This document shows positions 22,230 to 35,199 of a DNA stretch of 64,000 nucleotides, piece after piece. This DNA is from Dasyornis broadbenti (taxonomy: Eukaryota > Chordata > Aves > Passeriformes > Dasyornithidae), in the NCBI GenBank assembly GCA_013397935.1, contig VZRN01000216.1, positions 1,824,585 through 1,888,584 on the forward strand. Direction: 5' to 3'. Position 1 is the stretch's first letter, and each line of letters starts with the position of its first letter. The position numbers were made by a program, and so were the translations under genes. Under the pieces are notes generated by a model, which did not search any database, was not told the DNA's origin, and was given only the letters and a program-made list of their open reading frames with translations.

Positions 22230-25200
22230 ACTGCAAAATATTTTTGTTTTGGCAGCAGGAGGGTGAACTGTCCTCCTGGCTGAAGAGCTGAGCCCAGCTT
22301 GGGGATGCTGCCAGTGGGCAGAGAGCACTCATGGACCCACCTGAGACCTCCAGTGAAAAGGAGGGACAGGGAACATTCAGCAGCAAGGGCCAGAGGGGAC
22401 AATCCAGCCCCACAGGATGCTGAGACATCTCCGGCAGCAAAGTCAGGCCCCTGGCATTTGGGGCTCACCCTGGGCAGGGGATATTTCTGGCACTTCGGCC
22501 AGAGGCATCACTCCAAGCTGGATGGCCACTGAAGGGTCTACGCCGTGGTGCTGCCAATCTGATTCATCCCCTGCTGCCAGCTGGCACAGGGAAGTGTTAG
22601 TAATACCGAGTGCCACAAACTCCCAGCGGCACGAGCCAGGAGACGAACAAAAATAACCGCGTTTCCCACTTCCACCCCAACACACCCCCACAGCGCGTGG
22701 TGCCGCCATGGGAAGGACAGACAGGCAGGCGAGAAGGCCTGGGCTGGCGACTGCTACCACGTTGGGTCACTGTCCCTCCTCAGCAGCTGGTGGCCCAGGG
22801 CCACCGCTGACATCCCTGCCTGCAAAATCCATGAGGCCAGCTTGGCAAAGCCAGGGGCCTTACCAGGAGCCCAAAGCCTGTGCAAACATAGCTCAAATGG
22901 CTGGGAAAAGGTCCCATTGCAGCTTGGAAACCTGAAACACAAATGAAATGAAAGGGGAAGGCTCAGAGGTGTCTCCAGCAGAAGGGGATTGTATTCATAT
23001 CCTGGACAGTCAGCTGCCACCTGGACAGGAGGAAAGCCTGGCTGAGGACAGAGACACGAATCCAGAGCATGCCTGAAGATATTTCTTGGAACTTGCTCTG
23101 CCTCCTGGGACCCACACAGGAGGAGGAAGCTGCAGGGTCAGTGGCAACTCCTGAGGAGTGGGATGAAACCAAGCTGGTGGGTGCAGAAAGGAGAGATGCT
23201 AGGCAGGAGGCTGCAGTCTGGACAGATGCTCTCCATCCCTCTCTGCCTGTCCTTGGTGCCCATGAACACCCGTGCATTTCACGGCCTGTGGAACCCCCTC
23301 AGCACTTTGGGGAGCTGCTGCAGCATGGACAGCACAGCCACTGCCTCGCGGCATTGGAACTGTCAGCCAGGAGGGTCTGCAGCTGCCTCCAGCCCTAAAG
23401 CATGCCCTACCCTTCCTTCTTCCCCAGCCGCATTCCTCTGCCTGTGTCTCAGGCTGAGCAAAGCCGGGGACACCAGCAGGGTGCTGCAGTCATCTCCTCC
23501 TTCCCGTGTGACACCGTGCTCCAGCAGCACGAGCCGCTGCAGCAGCCCACGCTGCCAGCCCGGCTCTGCTCCGGCCCTGAGCAGACACGTGGGGATGCAC
23601 TGCTGCTGTCCCTTTCCAAGGGATCTGCAGGCTAAAACAAGGTCAAGGCGCTTGGTGCTGGTGCAATGTCTCCATCGCTGCATCCCCAGCACACGGTGCA
23701 GCGCCTCGCACGTCCCAGGCTTTCTCCAGCCCCTGCCAGAGTAGATCAAATATTGTCAATCCTTCTTCAAATTTGCAATGGAAGAGTCTCATGAAACAGA
23801 ACAGAAAAGTCCACGCTGAAGCACTCCCCCACTTCTCTTTTTATAACAACCATATCTGGTGCTCTGGGACATACACTGTGAGCGACGGCGATGGAAAAAT
23901 CCCAGGGTATTTTTACACTCTTAGTCTTTGCTTTATCTGGAGTTGTCTGGCAAATGCTTCCCTCCTGTCTGTGGTCAATGCCGCAGCCGCTGGTTGCTCC
24001 GCTCTGTGCCTTTATCCCCATCGCCGGCTGCCTCGGGATCAGCATCCACAGGCCCATCCTGGCAGCTCGGGCACGGTGACAGCACGGCAGATGAACTCCT
24101 CGCCTCGTGGGGAGTCAGGGCGGAAACACCCGCAGCTGAGAAGGGACCTCTTTGCCTTTTTGCAGAGCCTTGCAGACCCACAGCGTTCCCTGTCCTCTCC
24201 ATCCTCTTTGTAGCTCTGTCTCTTCTGTTCCTCATGAATATTCCCAGGGTTCGTGCCGGGGCTCACGGGGCAGCTCGGTGCCATGGGGGCTGTCCTGCCA
24301 CCGGAGCCAGCGGCCGAGCTCGCGCTGCTCCGTGCCGGCAGGGCAGGGTGCCAGGCACGGGCACACGCCAAGGCACAGTCACCGTGCAGGAGAGTTTTGC
24401 CGTATTAAAAAGGCAAGTGACATATGGAAGGTGAGGGGAGGAAGCTGTAATCAACTCCATACCATTTTTATATACACACTTCTGCCTTTTCGTTCAATAA
24501 TTATAAATAGATTAAGTGCCAACAGTCCCCATCTGCCCCTCAAGGCATGATCCGCTGACCAGTTTCCCTCTCCAAAAGAGGATTTTATTCATGTGCTTCT
24601 GCCCGGTTTATATTTTGGGGTGGAGTGAGAAGGGGGGATATTTTTTCCCCCTGTGAAGCTCTGGAGCCTGAGGATGGGTAATATGAAAACAAAACAAAAT
24701 GATTTGAAGTTAAACCATCTCAGTGTGTGACTCAGAGCTATTCATAGCTCCCTGAAGCCAGCTGCAGCAACGGAGCCAGAAGGATTCTGCCCGTATTATT
24801 ATTCCAATTACCATCTGAATTAAAAGTTTGAGCAGTGATCAGCCCACATGCTGATGGGAGGGGGAGAGAAGAAAGCGAAGAGAGAAGGAGAGAAAAAGTG
24901 AGAGGGAGAAAAAAACAGATAAAAATGGGAACCTCACAAAGGTCCCCAGGATGACAAAGTCGGGAAGAGGCACAGAAAGGTGACAGCATCACCTCCTGCC
25001 TGCTCCCACACCGCCCCAGCGATCGCTGCTGCGGCTGCACCGTCCAGACCAGGGCGCTGCAAGAACAGCTGCCTGCTCCCCAGGACCTCGGGCTGCGTGG
25101 GGGATACCCCGTGCTGGGGCTGCTGGGACTGGCGCTGGCATTCACCCGCTCTTCTCCGGCCAAAATGGGGCTGGGGGTGCAAGACCCAGGGGCTGGGGGT

Positions 25201-28200
25201 TGACTGAGCAGGATTGTAAGGAGAGGATGCTGCTGGAGTGGCAGCTGGGGAGAAGCCCCTGCTTTTTCTTGCTGAGTGAGGTAGGTGGGTGTTATTCTTT
25301 GTAACCGGCGTTACAGGAAAAACTAAACGCTCAGAGGGCCCCTGGCCTTCCCTGGGTGGTGTTCTCGGCCGAAAAGGACCCGAGCTTTTGTAGCAGCCGG
25401 GGTGCAGACCACACCCCACCTGCTCCTGAGGAAACGCAGGGGCTGACAAACGCCCAGCACCCTGCCTGCCAAAACCACGGAGCGAAGAGCTGGTGCAAAT
25501 CCTGCAGGAGCTGAAACACTGAAGGCTCTGCGGTGTGCCTGAGGTCCTCACACCCCAGGCAGATGCGGTGCACTCAGGACACCTCCTCCAGCCTCCCAGC
25601 TCAGCTGCACAGTGCAAAGGGCATCTTCCCTAATCCCCCCATCCCTGGAATTCCCTTCCCTGGGTATCCTGTCCTGCAGGAGCCTTGATGTAAGGCCGTT
25701 CCCAGCAGCATCCCTGTGCTTCGGCATCTCTTCAGCTCCGAGTGCCGGGCCATGCAGGGGGTCTTGATGGCTTTTGGCTACTCAGGCGACCGGGATAATT
25801 ATCGGTGTGCAGGAAAAGGGGGCAAGGGTGGCTCACGTCATCTGCTGCCTGCTGCAGTTGTGCTCTTGACAGGGCAGGGATGGACTGGCAGTGCCTCTGC
25901 CAAGCACCCAGCAAGGCAGGTGCCTGCAAATGGTTTATGAGTGATGAGACCAACAGTGACAGCAGCAAGGGCGAGCAAGAACCAGGGCAAAGCCTGCTCT
26001 GCGCCAAGCCCCCGATCGAGAGAGGCTGCAGCCGCTGCTCCGCATGCAGCTGCACCACAGCTGAGCTCCCAGCCTGGCCTGGCTGCTAAGCACTAACCCA
26101 TCGGTGACAGGGAAAAAAAACCTCCCTTCAGCCCCCTTGTCACTGTGCTAACAAGGAGCTGAGCAGAGCCTCGAGCCTCCTGAAAGGGTCCCAGCTCGTC
26201 CCCTTTCAGCCGTGCCTGCCCGGTGCCAGAAACAGAGCAGGGGGAGCATCCCAGGTAAGCTGCAAAATCCCGTTCCCACCGAGAGCGGATCGAGTATTTC
26301 ACTACAGGCTTGCTGACTTGTATTGCCGCAGCTTGATCCTTCAGGTTTAACAAACACCTCTGGAAGGTGTCAAGCCCAAGTGCTGCCCCAGTTCACGCCG
26401 TAGAGAGGAGCACTGTCCCCTCCTTCCCCTCACCCCAGCTCTCCGACAGGGCAGGGGCCGCCGTGGCGGGCGGGATGGGGCTGGGGCAGAGCAGTGCGAA
26501 GCGGGACACGGCATCTGCACACTGCCAGGGCTGCCATATCCCCCCCGCCATCGCTCCGGGCCGCTGTCACACCCCGCTCCTCCGGGCTGCGACAGTCGCT
26601 CCCGCTGCCATCCTGCCTGCTCACCTGCCTGGCGCCTGCTGGCGGCCGGTGCTGCCCGCAGCTTCTGCCTGCTCACCTCCACCCCGACACGAGGCTCTCT
26701 CTTGGTGCTGGGAGCAACGGGAACGGGAGAGGAGAGGACTTCTGGGGCCGCTGTGTCTACTCCCGTGGCAGGCACCGCCTCTCCGTAATGCCATCGAGCT
26801 TTTCAGAGGGATGGAGCGCCTGCCTGCCCAGCCCCTGGGATCCCCAGTGCCCTTCAGCCCCGCACTCACCGAGCTGCTGCCGGGGCCGATCCATACAGCC
26901 CTCACAGGGCTCTACCCTCCTCTACAGCAGTCACTTTTGGCATCCACTTGCTCTTAAAACTCCTTTCAGCTGGTCAGTCTGCGCGGGGGCTTGAGCAGGC
27001 TGCCAGCAGAAAGGGAGCGGGCGAGAGGAGAGGGGAGAGCAAAGCTGAAAGCAGGGAAAAGGAGAACAGGCAGCAGAGGCAGCTGGGACAAGGCCAGCGG
27101 CTCATTGTGCCAGTGCTGGTGCCGCTCGCCAGGGAGGAAAGGAGGTGAGCAGAGGTGTCAGGGTCGTTTCTCTGAGCCTTTTGTAGGGGACAGAACGAGG
27201 GACGCTGCTTCCCTCATTACCGAACAGCACCAGGCTCCCTCTGAAGTGTTTCAGGAGAAATGTTGCCATAGAAATAAAGCAGCCGTCCAGATTGTGAGGG
27301 GCAGACCCACTGCCTTGGTGGCGGGAGCGTGGGCAGAGCGGCGGCAGGAGCCCCTGGCTGGCGGCGTGGGGCAGCGCCGGGCTGGGGGCGTTTCTTGTTC
27401 TCCACCCTCCACTCTCTCATCTCCAGTGAGAGCAGCAGCGGTGCTCCTGTGCCAGCATGGCCGGTGCCAGGAGCTGGTGGGCATCATAAACCAGCGGGTG
27501 AATGCCAAAACTGTCCCCGAAGCAAGCTGCCTGCTGCCAGGCTCCCAGCAGGACCGGCGTGGAGCTGCGTGGGTCTGTGGGGCCACTGGGACAGGGTCAC
27601 GCTGCAGCCGGCTCCCATCCCTCAGCCGCCCGTGCCACGGCATCGCCTTCACTGCTGGACAACCAGCCTGAGGGGTCTGAGGGCGAGAACCAGCCCAAAG
27701 GCAGCCCTTGCTTTTCCCGAGCTCCCCACTGCCGGAGAACCAGCATCTCTCCCAAGAAGGGGCTTCAATCCTAACCATCTCCATCAAAGCCGCCTTGTCT
27801 GGGGAGGAAAAGCAGCGCCGGTGCCTCTGGGGGTTCCCTGCGAGGCTCCCTGCCCTGGCGAGGGGCACAGCAGCAGTGACGTCAAGGAGCCGAAATCCAG
27901 CCTGACTCAGTTTCGCAGCGCTGCGAGGCAAGCGCAGAAGGCTTCACTCAGCCCTTGCCATTCACAGAAAAACGAGCGCCAGCGGGAGGCTGGAGCCGCG
28001 TGGATGAGTAAGGGATCGATCGCTGAGACGCCAGCATCCATCCATCGATCGGGGCCGCTCTGCCGGGTTAAGCCAGCCCAGCGCAATAACGAGGCGGGAC
28101 AGGGGGGCTCGCTGAGGGCACAGGGCCATTAAATGCTCCGCTCTGCGTCTGCACTGATGTCAGTGCGCGGCGGGCCGGGAATCCATCACCGTGCCCTCCT

Positions 28201-29590
28201 GGCACCCTCCTGCCATGGACACCGCCCCAGGGATGCAGCTGCCTCCCGGGCGTGGCCGATGGCTGAGCTTGGGGTGGCCGGGAGGCTCGAGGGGCCAGTG
28301 GGGTCTGGTCCTGCCAGGTAAACCCATCCCTCCCCAGCCGGGTCCTCACTTTCTGGTGTTCCTTGCAAACCATGGCGGGGGCTGCAAGGGGCAAGGATGG
28401 CTGCCGGCCCCCTGCCAGCACCACACGTTGGGGCTTGATCTTAGCAGCCAAACGGGGAGGAGAGATGGAAGGAGAAAAGGGTGGAGGAGAGGGAACCCAC
28501 TTCCCTCCAGATCAGCCCTCTCCAGCTTATCCTCTCTGTGGCCATCCTGACCATCCCTCCTCGTCCCCACCAGACTCATGTTTCCCTCCCAAGGCACATA
28601 TTTCCCCTGTATTTATATTTTCAGTGGCTGCAAACGGGAGTGGCCAAGTGCCGGGGTGTCTCAGGCGCCTGTGGGTGCCACTGCTGGAGGTGAATGGAGA
28701 AGGGACACGTTCCCCTGTCTCTGTCAAGATGTAACTCCCCATGCACCTGCCTGGTCCCTCCCCGGCTCCGGATAACCCCGAGCCCTGGGCTCATCTCCAC
28801 ACCTCCCACCTGCTGTGGACGCCTCCTCCCGAGAAGCCAAGGAGGGCACAGAGCAGGGGTTGAGTGGAGCCTTGGAGCTCCGTCAGCTCCTCCACGCGTT
28901 CCCGTGTGCGCCGTCGCTGCCTGCCCTTCACAGCACATCCCCGAGGGGAGGAAGGGGAGAAGGGAGAGGCCCCAGAGCTGCTGTTTGCTTTGCCAGGGAT
29001 GGAGCCAGGGCTGGGCAGTCGGGATGGGAAACTCCAGGCTCTTGCCAGAAGGATTTGGGTGACTTCAGGCGGTTTGCCCAGGAGAGACGGCCTGGGAGCT
29101 GAAGGGCCAGGGATGTCCAAGGTGACCTGCCAGGATCTGCAAACCTGCCTGCCCGCCCCTGCCCCGGTGGGGATGCTGACCTTGCCAACAGGGAGCAAAG
29201 GCAGAGTTTCTCTGGTAGTTTGCTGATGGCTTCTTCCTGAGCTCCTTCACCCACAGCCACTGTCCAGAAGAGCCTTTGCTCTGTGCCTGGCTGGGGGTGT
29301 TGGGCCACCACCAGCACCATCAGCCATGCTGGGACTAGGAGAGGTGGGAGGCGAGGGAGAGGGGGAGCAGGTCTGGAGCCCGAAAAGCTCCCCAGGCAGC
29401 AGGAGAGCGAACACATCCTCTTCAGCCCCATTCGCACCCGAGAGCCTGGAGAGCAGATCTCCAGCTGCCTTCTCTGTGAACTGGCCGCGACCAGCACAGG
29501 GAAGAACCCACAGAGCAGCAGAAATAAAAGGTGAGCAAGACCCAGCCCAGGGCGAGAAGACACTAAGAAAACACGGGGAGCTGGAAAAAT
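22230..29590. other. GC-rich non-coding DNA, no gene seen
   Basis: Long open frames on both strands (for example 23163-23744, 24934-25617, 26991-27671, 27329-28132) overlap one another, lack recognisable domains and follow GC content, so I do not call them. Noted within: an AT-rich, conserved-element-like segment at about 24390-24840 and a purine-rich tract at about 24856-24915. If KCNJ4 starts near 29.7 kb, this is its intron. Confidence 0.5.
24856..24915 (+). repeat. Polypurine tract
   Basis: About 60 bases made almost only of G and A, with two or three single interruptions. Such tracts can form triplex DNA. No gene context tells what it does. Confidence 0.6.
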
Positions 29591-29601
29591 GAAGAAGTTA
29601 C

Positions 29602-29765
29602 CTGCAAAGCGACCGAAGTCAGGGCGGCAAGGGGGCGGGGAGGGAAGTTGGGGAGGTTTAGAGGCAGGTGCCCACCCCTGCCCCTCGGCCCGCGGCCGCC
29701 CCGGGAGCTGTGCGTGAATACGCCATGCACACAGGCAACTTTATTATTCACTGGCACGCTCGCAC
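29602..29765 (-). other. Candidate non-coding first exon (KCNJ4?)
   Basis: On the minus strand a TATA box (29792-29799) lies about 30 bases before position 29765. About 160 bases further on there is a strong donor, TTTGCAG followed by GTAACT, with the intron starting at 29601. The span is GC-rich. Its one ATG (ATGGCGTATTC...) hits a stop before the donor, so it would be 5' UTR. The next minus-strand coding exons downstream are the coiled-coil ORF and KCNJ4. Assignment to KCNJ4 is inference. Confidence 0.35.
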
Positions 29766-29791
29766 GAAGCCACGCATCTCTCCCTAAGTTA

Positions 29792-29799
29792 TATTTATA
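29792..29799 (-). promoter_or_regulatory. TATA box (TATAAATA), minus strand
   Basis: TATAAATA on the minus strand sits next to a CpG-rich block (29680-30400) and 190 bases before a good splice donor (29601). The arrangement fits a core promoter transcribing leftward, toward KCNJ4. The match alone is short and could be chance. Confidence 0.4.
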
Positions 29800-32154
29800 G
29801 CTGTTCCTCGGAGCGAGCGCAAGTGAAACAATACATTATTTTCCTAAGGGAGAAAAACCCTTCCCGCTCTCATGCCGGTGAGGAGAGCAGCGCGCCCCGG
29901 CACCGCCTCTTACCCGGGTCCTGCCGAGGGCTGCCGCCTGCTCCAGCCGTGCCGAGCCAACATCAGAGCAAGGGGAAAGCGGCCGGGTTCTCCATCTCAC
30001 CATGAAACGCCTCAGCCGGACCGGAGGAATCAGGGAAGTCTCTCTGCAGCCCTCACTCGCCTCCAGCCTAGGTTTATTTTTTTCCCAGCCGAAGAGCTAC
30101 TTCTCCGCTGCGACCTGCTCCTCTCCTAACTCTGCCCTGCCCACGCCAGCGCTCTCCTTCTGCCTCTGCCTCTCAGAATTTTTTGCTCCCAGGAGCGTCC
30201 ATCCCACGGAGTGCTGATGTGCCTTCGTGGCTCAGCGACGGGTTCAGGTCTCCCCCTCCTGCCTGGCTCCCTCCTTCTCGGGCGTTATTTGCCCGCGCCC
30301 CTCGCTGCCCCCCTGCTCCAGTCCCCAGATCCCCCCTCTCCCTGACACTCTTCCCCGCTTCGCGCTCCGCTCCCTTTCCCTGGCTGCCTCTCCCCCTCGC
30401 TGATTGCTATGCAGTCTGTAGCTGAGAAGTCAGTAACTCTGTGGTAGGATCCAACAGCTTTCCGCTACTTTAGCCCATCCTCGCATGTGAGCTCAGAGCT
30501 GCGGAGCCGCCATGGGGGAGACGAGAGCAACCACAGGCAGCGGGAGAGGGATGGTGGGGCCGCCAGATGCCCCCGAGGAGGTGAATCCTCCCGCTGGGCT
30601 GGTGCACGGAGATGAAATAATCACTGTCAGAGGGGGTTTTTTGCGGTGCTGGGCTGACACCTCACCCTGAGGAAGGACCAGGCTCTCCCAGCTGATGCAG
30701 AGTGTTTGCTGTGGGGCATTGCCTCCCCACTCTGCAGAGCTGGTGGTTTCCCGCCGGGATGGGTGATGCTGAGGGCAGGAGCATGGGCACGGAGGGACAG
30801 GACACTGTAGAGCCACCCTGCTGGGAAACCTGTCCTAGAAACCTCTTCTGGGTCCCCACGGCCAGCAGCACCTCAGAGGCTTTTAAAAGGTCACTTCTTG
30901 GTGACAAGGAGTGAAGGCAGGGCACTCTGCTGCAGCAAAGCAGAGGCTGAAGGGACCCCTGAGCACACAGGCAGCGGCTGTAGGCACAGGGTCCTGGAGA
31001 CAGCCCTGCTCCCGGACGGCGTTGTTTGAGGACGCGATTTCCATCTTGGTGTTAGATCCGCTGTCCCCAGTGTCAAGGCCTGTGCTGGAAAGTAAAAAAA
31101 GATTTAAAAAAAACCATTTTAGAGTCTCCTCTGGGCCGTAGTCCTGCAATGATCATGATCCTCCCTCCCAAAATCATCCCCAGATGTCGCCCAGGGGATG
31201 ACCCCTGCGCCACACGGTTTGGATCCTGCTGTCCCCTGCCAGCACCAGTGAACATCACCGTGGTGAGCACAGCCGCTCCCACCTGGCAAAGCTCTGCCAG
31301 GGAAGCAGAGGGGGTTTGGTAGCTCCATGCAGATGAGCAGCTGCAAAGCAGGAGTGCAGCAGCCTCCTGAAAGGGTCGGTTCGCCCCAGTGCACCCACGG
31401 CTGCTCCCTTCTGCTCCAGGGGAGGATCCTGGGGAGCTGCTGTGCCTGACGGAGCAGGGCCAGCCTGCCCATCCCCTCTGCAGCCATCCCTTGCTCCGGT
31501 TCGGAGGGGTTCCTACATTCCCAAAGCCCTGTCTCTAGGGCCTGTGGGGCTGCTGGCCGGTATCTGCACAGCTGCCCTTTGGCAAAGCGCACCATGCCCC
31601 TGGCACCACGACAGGCCTTTCCTCCTCGTGTGCTGAAGGGATGAAATGAGGCTGGGACATCTTGTTCCTTCCCAGAGCGGGCAAAGGCACCAAGTGCAGC
31701 CCTGCACCACCTCAGCTTCAGGCCGGGTTTGCCCCGCTCTGCCTTTTGCCCCACGAGACCTCTCCACGTTTCCCTCTGCCTTTGCAGCAGGAGGATGAAG
31801 AGCTGCACCTCGTGCCTGGTGTGGCAGCCCGGCACTGCCAAGAGGCAGCTGGCACCTCCAGAGCCAGTGAGAGGGACACGGGGATGTGGCATTGGAGATG
31901 CCACCGGCCCCTTGCTGTCCTTGTGCCCCCCAGGTGCCACGCCCTGACCGCCCCATGGCCGCCGGCCCCAGCAGCGGGGTGGCTCACACTCGCCACCCCC
32001 GCCCGTCTCCACCAGCACCGTCTTTAATAAGAAGTGTGGAATATTTTAGCACCTATGGAAAAGCCACCACAGACGGTGGTGGCAGCCGTTGCCAGGGAGA
32101 CGCTCCCAAAAATAGCCCCACTCCGCCAACCTTTCCCAGGGCTGCTGTGGGGAT

Positions 32155-32350
32155 TGAGGGAGGCAGAGGGATGGAGGGATGGATAAAGGGATGGATGAAA
32201 GGAGGGAAGGAGATGGAGAGATGGACAGAGGAATCTTTGGAGGGATGAATGGAGAGGTGAATGGAGAGAGAAGGAGGGAGGGGTGGTTGAAACGATGGAG
32301 GGAGGAACGGATGGACAGAGTGAGAGAGGGATGGCTGGAGATGGATGGAG
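32155..32350 (+). repeat. Purine-rich minisatellite based on GGAT/GGAG units
   Basis: Repeated degenerate units such as gagggatggataaagggatgga and ggagagatgg across about 195 bases, nearly pyrimidine-free except for T. A frame read through it gives periodic M/W/R/E-rich peptide, which is a by-product of the repeat and not a gene. Confidence 0.8.
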
Positions 32351-34200
32351 AGATGGTGGAGCGCAAAGCAAGAGCTCCTGGGAAGGCGAGCAAAGGCTGC
32401 CTGCCCCTTCTCCCGCCTGGGCATGAACAGAAATTCCACCTCTGTGCCAGCAGCCCCTGCTTGTACTCCCATGGTCCTGCATTCCTGTGACACCAGTTAC
32501 GCCAGCACAAACCTCAAGCTGTGTCTGCCCTGAGTGGGTCTGACTCTGAGTGTTTAAACCACAGAACAAAGTTTTGGACTCCTTAGCACCCGCCAGGCTC
32601 CCTCTGTGATCCGCCTCCAGCCATCCCATCTCTGTGCCCAGAGCTCCAGAACCGCCCAGCCGAACTGACCTGGCCATGGGGGCAGAGATGGTGAGACACC
32701 ACCGAGGTGGCCCATGGTGCTCAACCCCACCGTGCTCCCCAGCCCCTCCGGGAATGTGGAATCATCTCCCTCTCTCAGACCAATCCCTGAGCCTGCCCCC
32801 TCTCCCAGGAGGTCTGGATGCGGCCTGAGCTGCATCCTGCAGCAGAAATGGAGGAGGACACCTGGAGCACCACCAGGGGCAAAAGCAGAGAAGCCTTCCT
32901 GACAGGAGGAAACCAATATTTTAGTGATAAGGAAACCTCCTTTTGTCCCTCCTCTCATCCCTCAGCCATCACCTCACAGGACAGGCAGAGGTGCAGAAGG
33001 GCCCTGGATGAAGCTGCTGCTGCCTGGCCCAGGGGCTCTGCAGGAGGAGCCTTCCAGACCAGCAGAGGCAGAGAGGGAAACCCCAAAAATAGAACTAAAG
33101 GGGGGGGGAGAGGGGGGTGAAAAAATAAACCCAACAACCCCAAAATCTCATTTTTAATATCAAATCCCAGCTCACTTGCCTCCTTGTCACCCTGGCGACA
33201 TTCCTTGTGGTCACCATGGAAACGGGAGGCATGGAGAGAGCATCACCAGGCGGGGTGGTGGCAGCACCCAGCATTATTTTGGGAGGCAGGGAGACACCCG
33301 GCGCAAGGCGCTTGGCGTCGTGGCAGGGCGGGAGGAGGGAAGGTTTATTTTTACTTGGTCCCACTTCATGTGCCAATTTTTGCTTCTCTAAGAGCCTGGG
33401 TGTCCCTTGCCCTGCAGCAGCTTTCCTGTGGCCCTCGTGTGCCGCACGGGGATGGTCCCATGGGGACAGCCCAGCCCTCCCACGGTGTCCCAGCGGGGTG
33501 AGCTTGATTGCACTGCTCCCCTGAAGTCCCTCTAACGCTCACCTCAGCTGCTGGCTCCTAGTGCCGCAGCAGGAGATAATGCCGGGACTTGGAGCCCAGC
33601 AGTTCTTCTTGGGAAGGTGCAAGATGAAGAGAATAAACATTTGCCCGGTTTTACCCCTCTGCAGGAGGCTTCTTCCGCTGGGTGGGACAAGAAGCTGCAA
33701 AGTGGAGTGCAGGGACAAGAGAAAGATGAGGGCTCTCAGATATTGCATGCCAGGGGATAGGAAGGGGATCTCTTAGAAGGGAGGACCCCAAATCTGTTCC
33801 TTCCCCCCAACTTTACATCCCTGCTCCACGGGTTAAATCTCCTTGCAAAAGGACCTGGGATACCAGGGACCTGCAGGGTCTCCAGGGCTGGGATTTGGCT
33901 TTCACCAGCACCCACATGGGCGAAATCTGGAAATGCCCGTGTCACATCCGGAGACCCGATTCAGCCAGTCCCTACCCTGTGCCCGTCCTCTCCTTTGTTC
34001 TAACCCACCCTTCGCCCACCGCTCCGACCCTCCCTCAGTGCCCTGGCCAGAGCAGGCAGGGATGGCTCCAGTTTTGTGGGGCCAGGCAGGTGTTTTCCAA
34101 CCCGGCCTGTGAATCCATCTGGAAAAGCCCTGTGATGCAGGTGCTGGAGCGTCAGAGAGGGAAAACACAACCGCCAACCTAATGGGCAGGGAGGAAATGT

Positions 34201-34208
34201 ATGCAAAT
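34201..34208 (+). promoter_or_regulatory. POU octamer ATGCAAAT in AT-rich islet
   Basis: A perfect octamer within an AT-rich island (about 34180-34300) surrounded by GC-rich DNA, about 1.5 kb before the KDELR3 coding start. The motif is known for POU-family factors; use here is unproven. Confidence 0.3.
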
Positions 34209-35199
34209 ATATTCAGAAAGGGATCCGGTGATGCTAATAGGCTTCTTAATCCTCTCAGAAAGCACCAGGAATAATATTTTTACACTTTAGTCGTTAAGGA
34301 TTTTACTCCAAGCAAGCCCATTAGGACAGAGAGAGGTGTGTAGGGGAGGGCCACAGGTCGTGGCTGGGGACAGGGAGGGCAGCAGGCAGGACCACACAAT
34401 CCAAGAGTAACCAAATTAGACCCACAGCCAGATGTGATTTGCTCAAGGATGAAGAGATAAATTAAAACTTCCATTTGGTTGTACTAAAGCAACTTTATAA
34501 TAGTGATTAGATATTGAATATATTAGATATTGAATACCCAATTGCTGGGTCTTGATGCAGAGGTCCCCCCGCTGCTGCCGTGAGATCTCCCTGAGTAACT
34601 GCTGCTCCAAGGACAGGACTTATCCAAGCCCAGCTGGACACCCAGGGCTGTTTTCAAATACATTAAAACTTTCTAACAGTCACTACTGAGCTCCCTTCTG
34701 TGAAATCTATAAAACCAGCAGCAACCTTGTGCTTCTTTCACTCAACACATTCCCTGCGTTGTTTGTAGCCCTCTTGCAAGAATCCAGAATTCACATTTTC
34801 AGTGGAGTTTGTTTCAAACCAGCCCTCGGGAGGATCTTTTGTTTCTTTTGGGATCCACAGTGCTGCAGACAGGACACCCGAGGGCAGGGGAGCCTGGAGG
34901 GGCAGACACCAGGGAATGGCTGTGCATGAACCGCCGTGGAAGAGCCGCAGTGGTTTGGGAATTCAAATCTCTCCCCACTTCTTTTGCTCCAGGAGACAAA
35001 GCGGAGCACTGGGGAGAAGGTGCTGGAGGAGGGATGGGGCCGGGAAGGGCAGAGAGCACCAGGCTGCCGGCTGGAAGCAGGACAGAGGTTAACGCGCCCA
35101 GGGTGAATATTCCTGGGAAGCCCGGCCCTCGCCGGAGGGTGTGTCCTCAAGGCCAGAGGATGGGAATCCTGTTCCCTCTGCCTTTCCCCCTTGAACCAC

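Larger units (their letters stand above)
29800..35190. other. GC-rich intergenic DNA between KCNJ4 side and KDELR3
   Basis: A CpG-rich part (about 29870-30400) adjoins the candidate TATA promoter. The rest has no exon I can support, though it holds a GGAT-type minisatellite (about 32155-32350) and an AT-rich islet with a perfect octamer ATGCAAAT (34201-34208). Overlapping open frames on both strands are compositional. Confidence 0.5.

Noticed and set aside
26991..28132. Long overlapping plus-strand frames (226 and 267 codons)
   Set aside because: Two overlapping frames and an opposite-strand frame of 226 codons in the same GC-rich DNA; none has a domain or splice support.
31119..32018. 299-codon minus-strand frame
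   Set aside because: Non-ATG-dependent, compositional (W, G, R, C-rich), overlaps plus-strand frames, no family match.
32024..32677. Minus-strand frame rich in HPSL/SIHPS repeats
   Set aside because: The peptide periodicity comes from the GGAT minisatellite.
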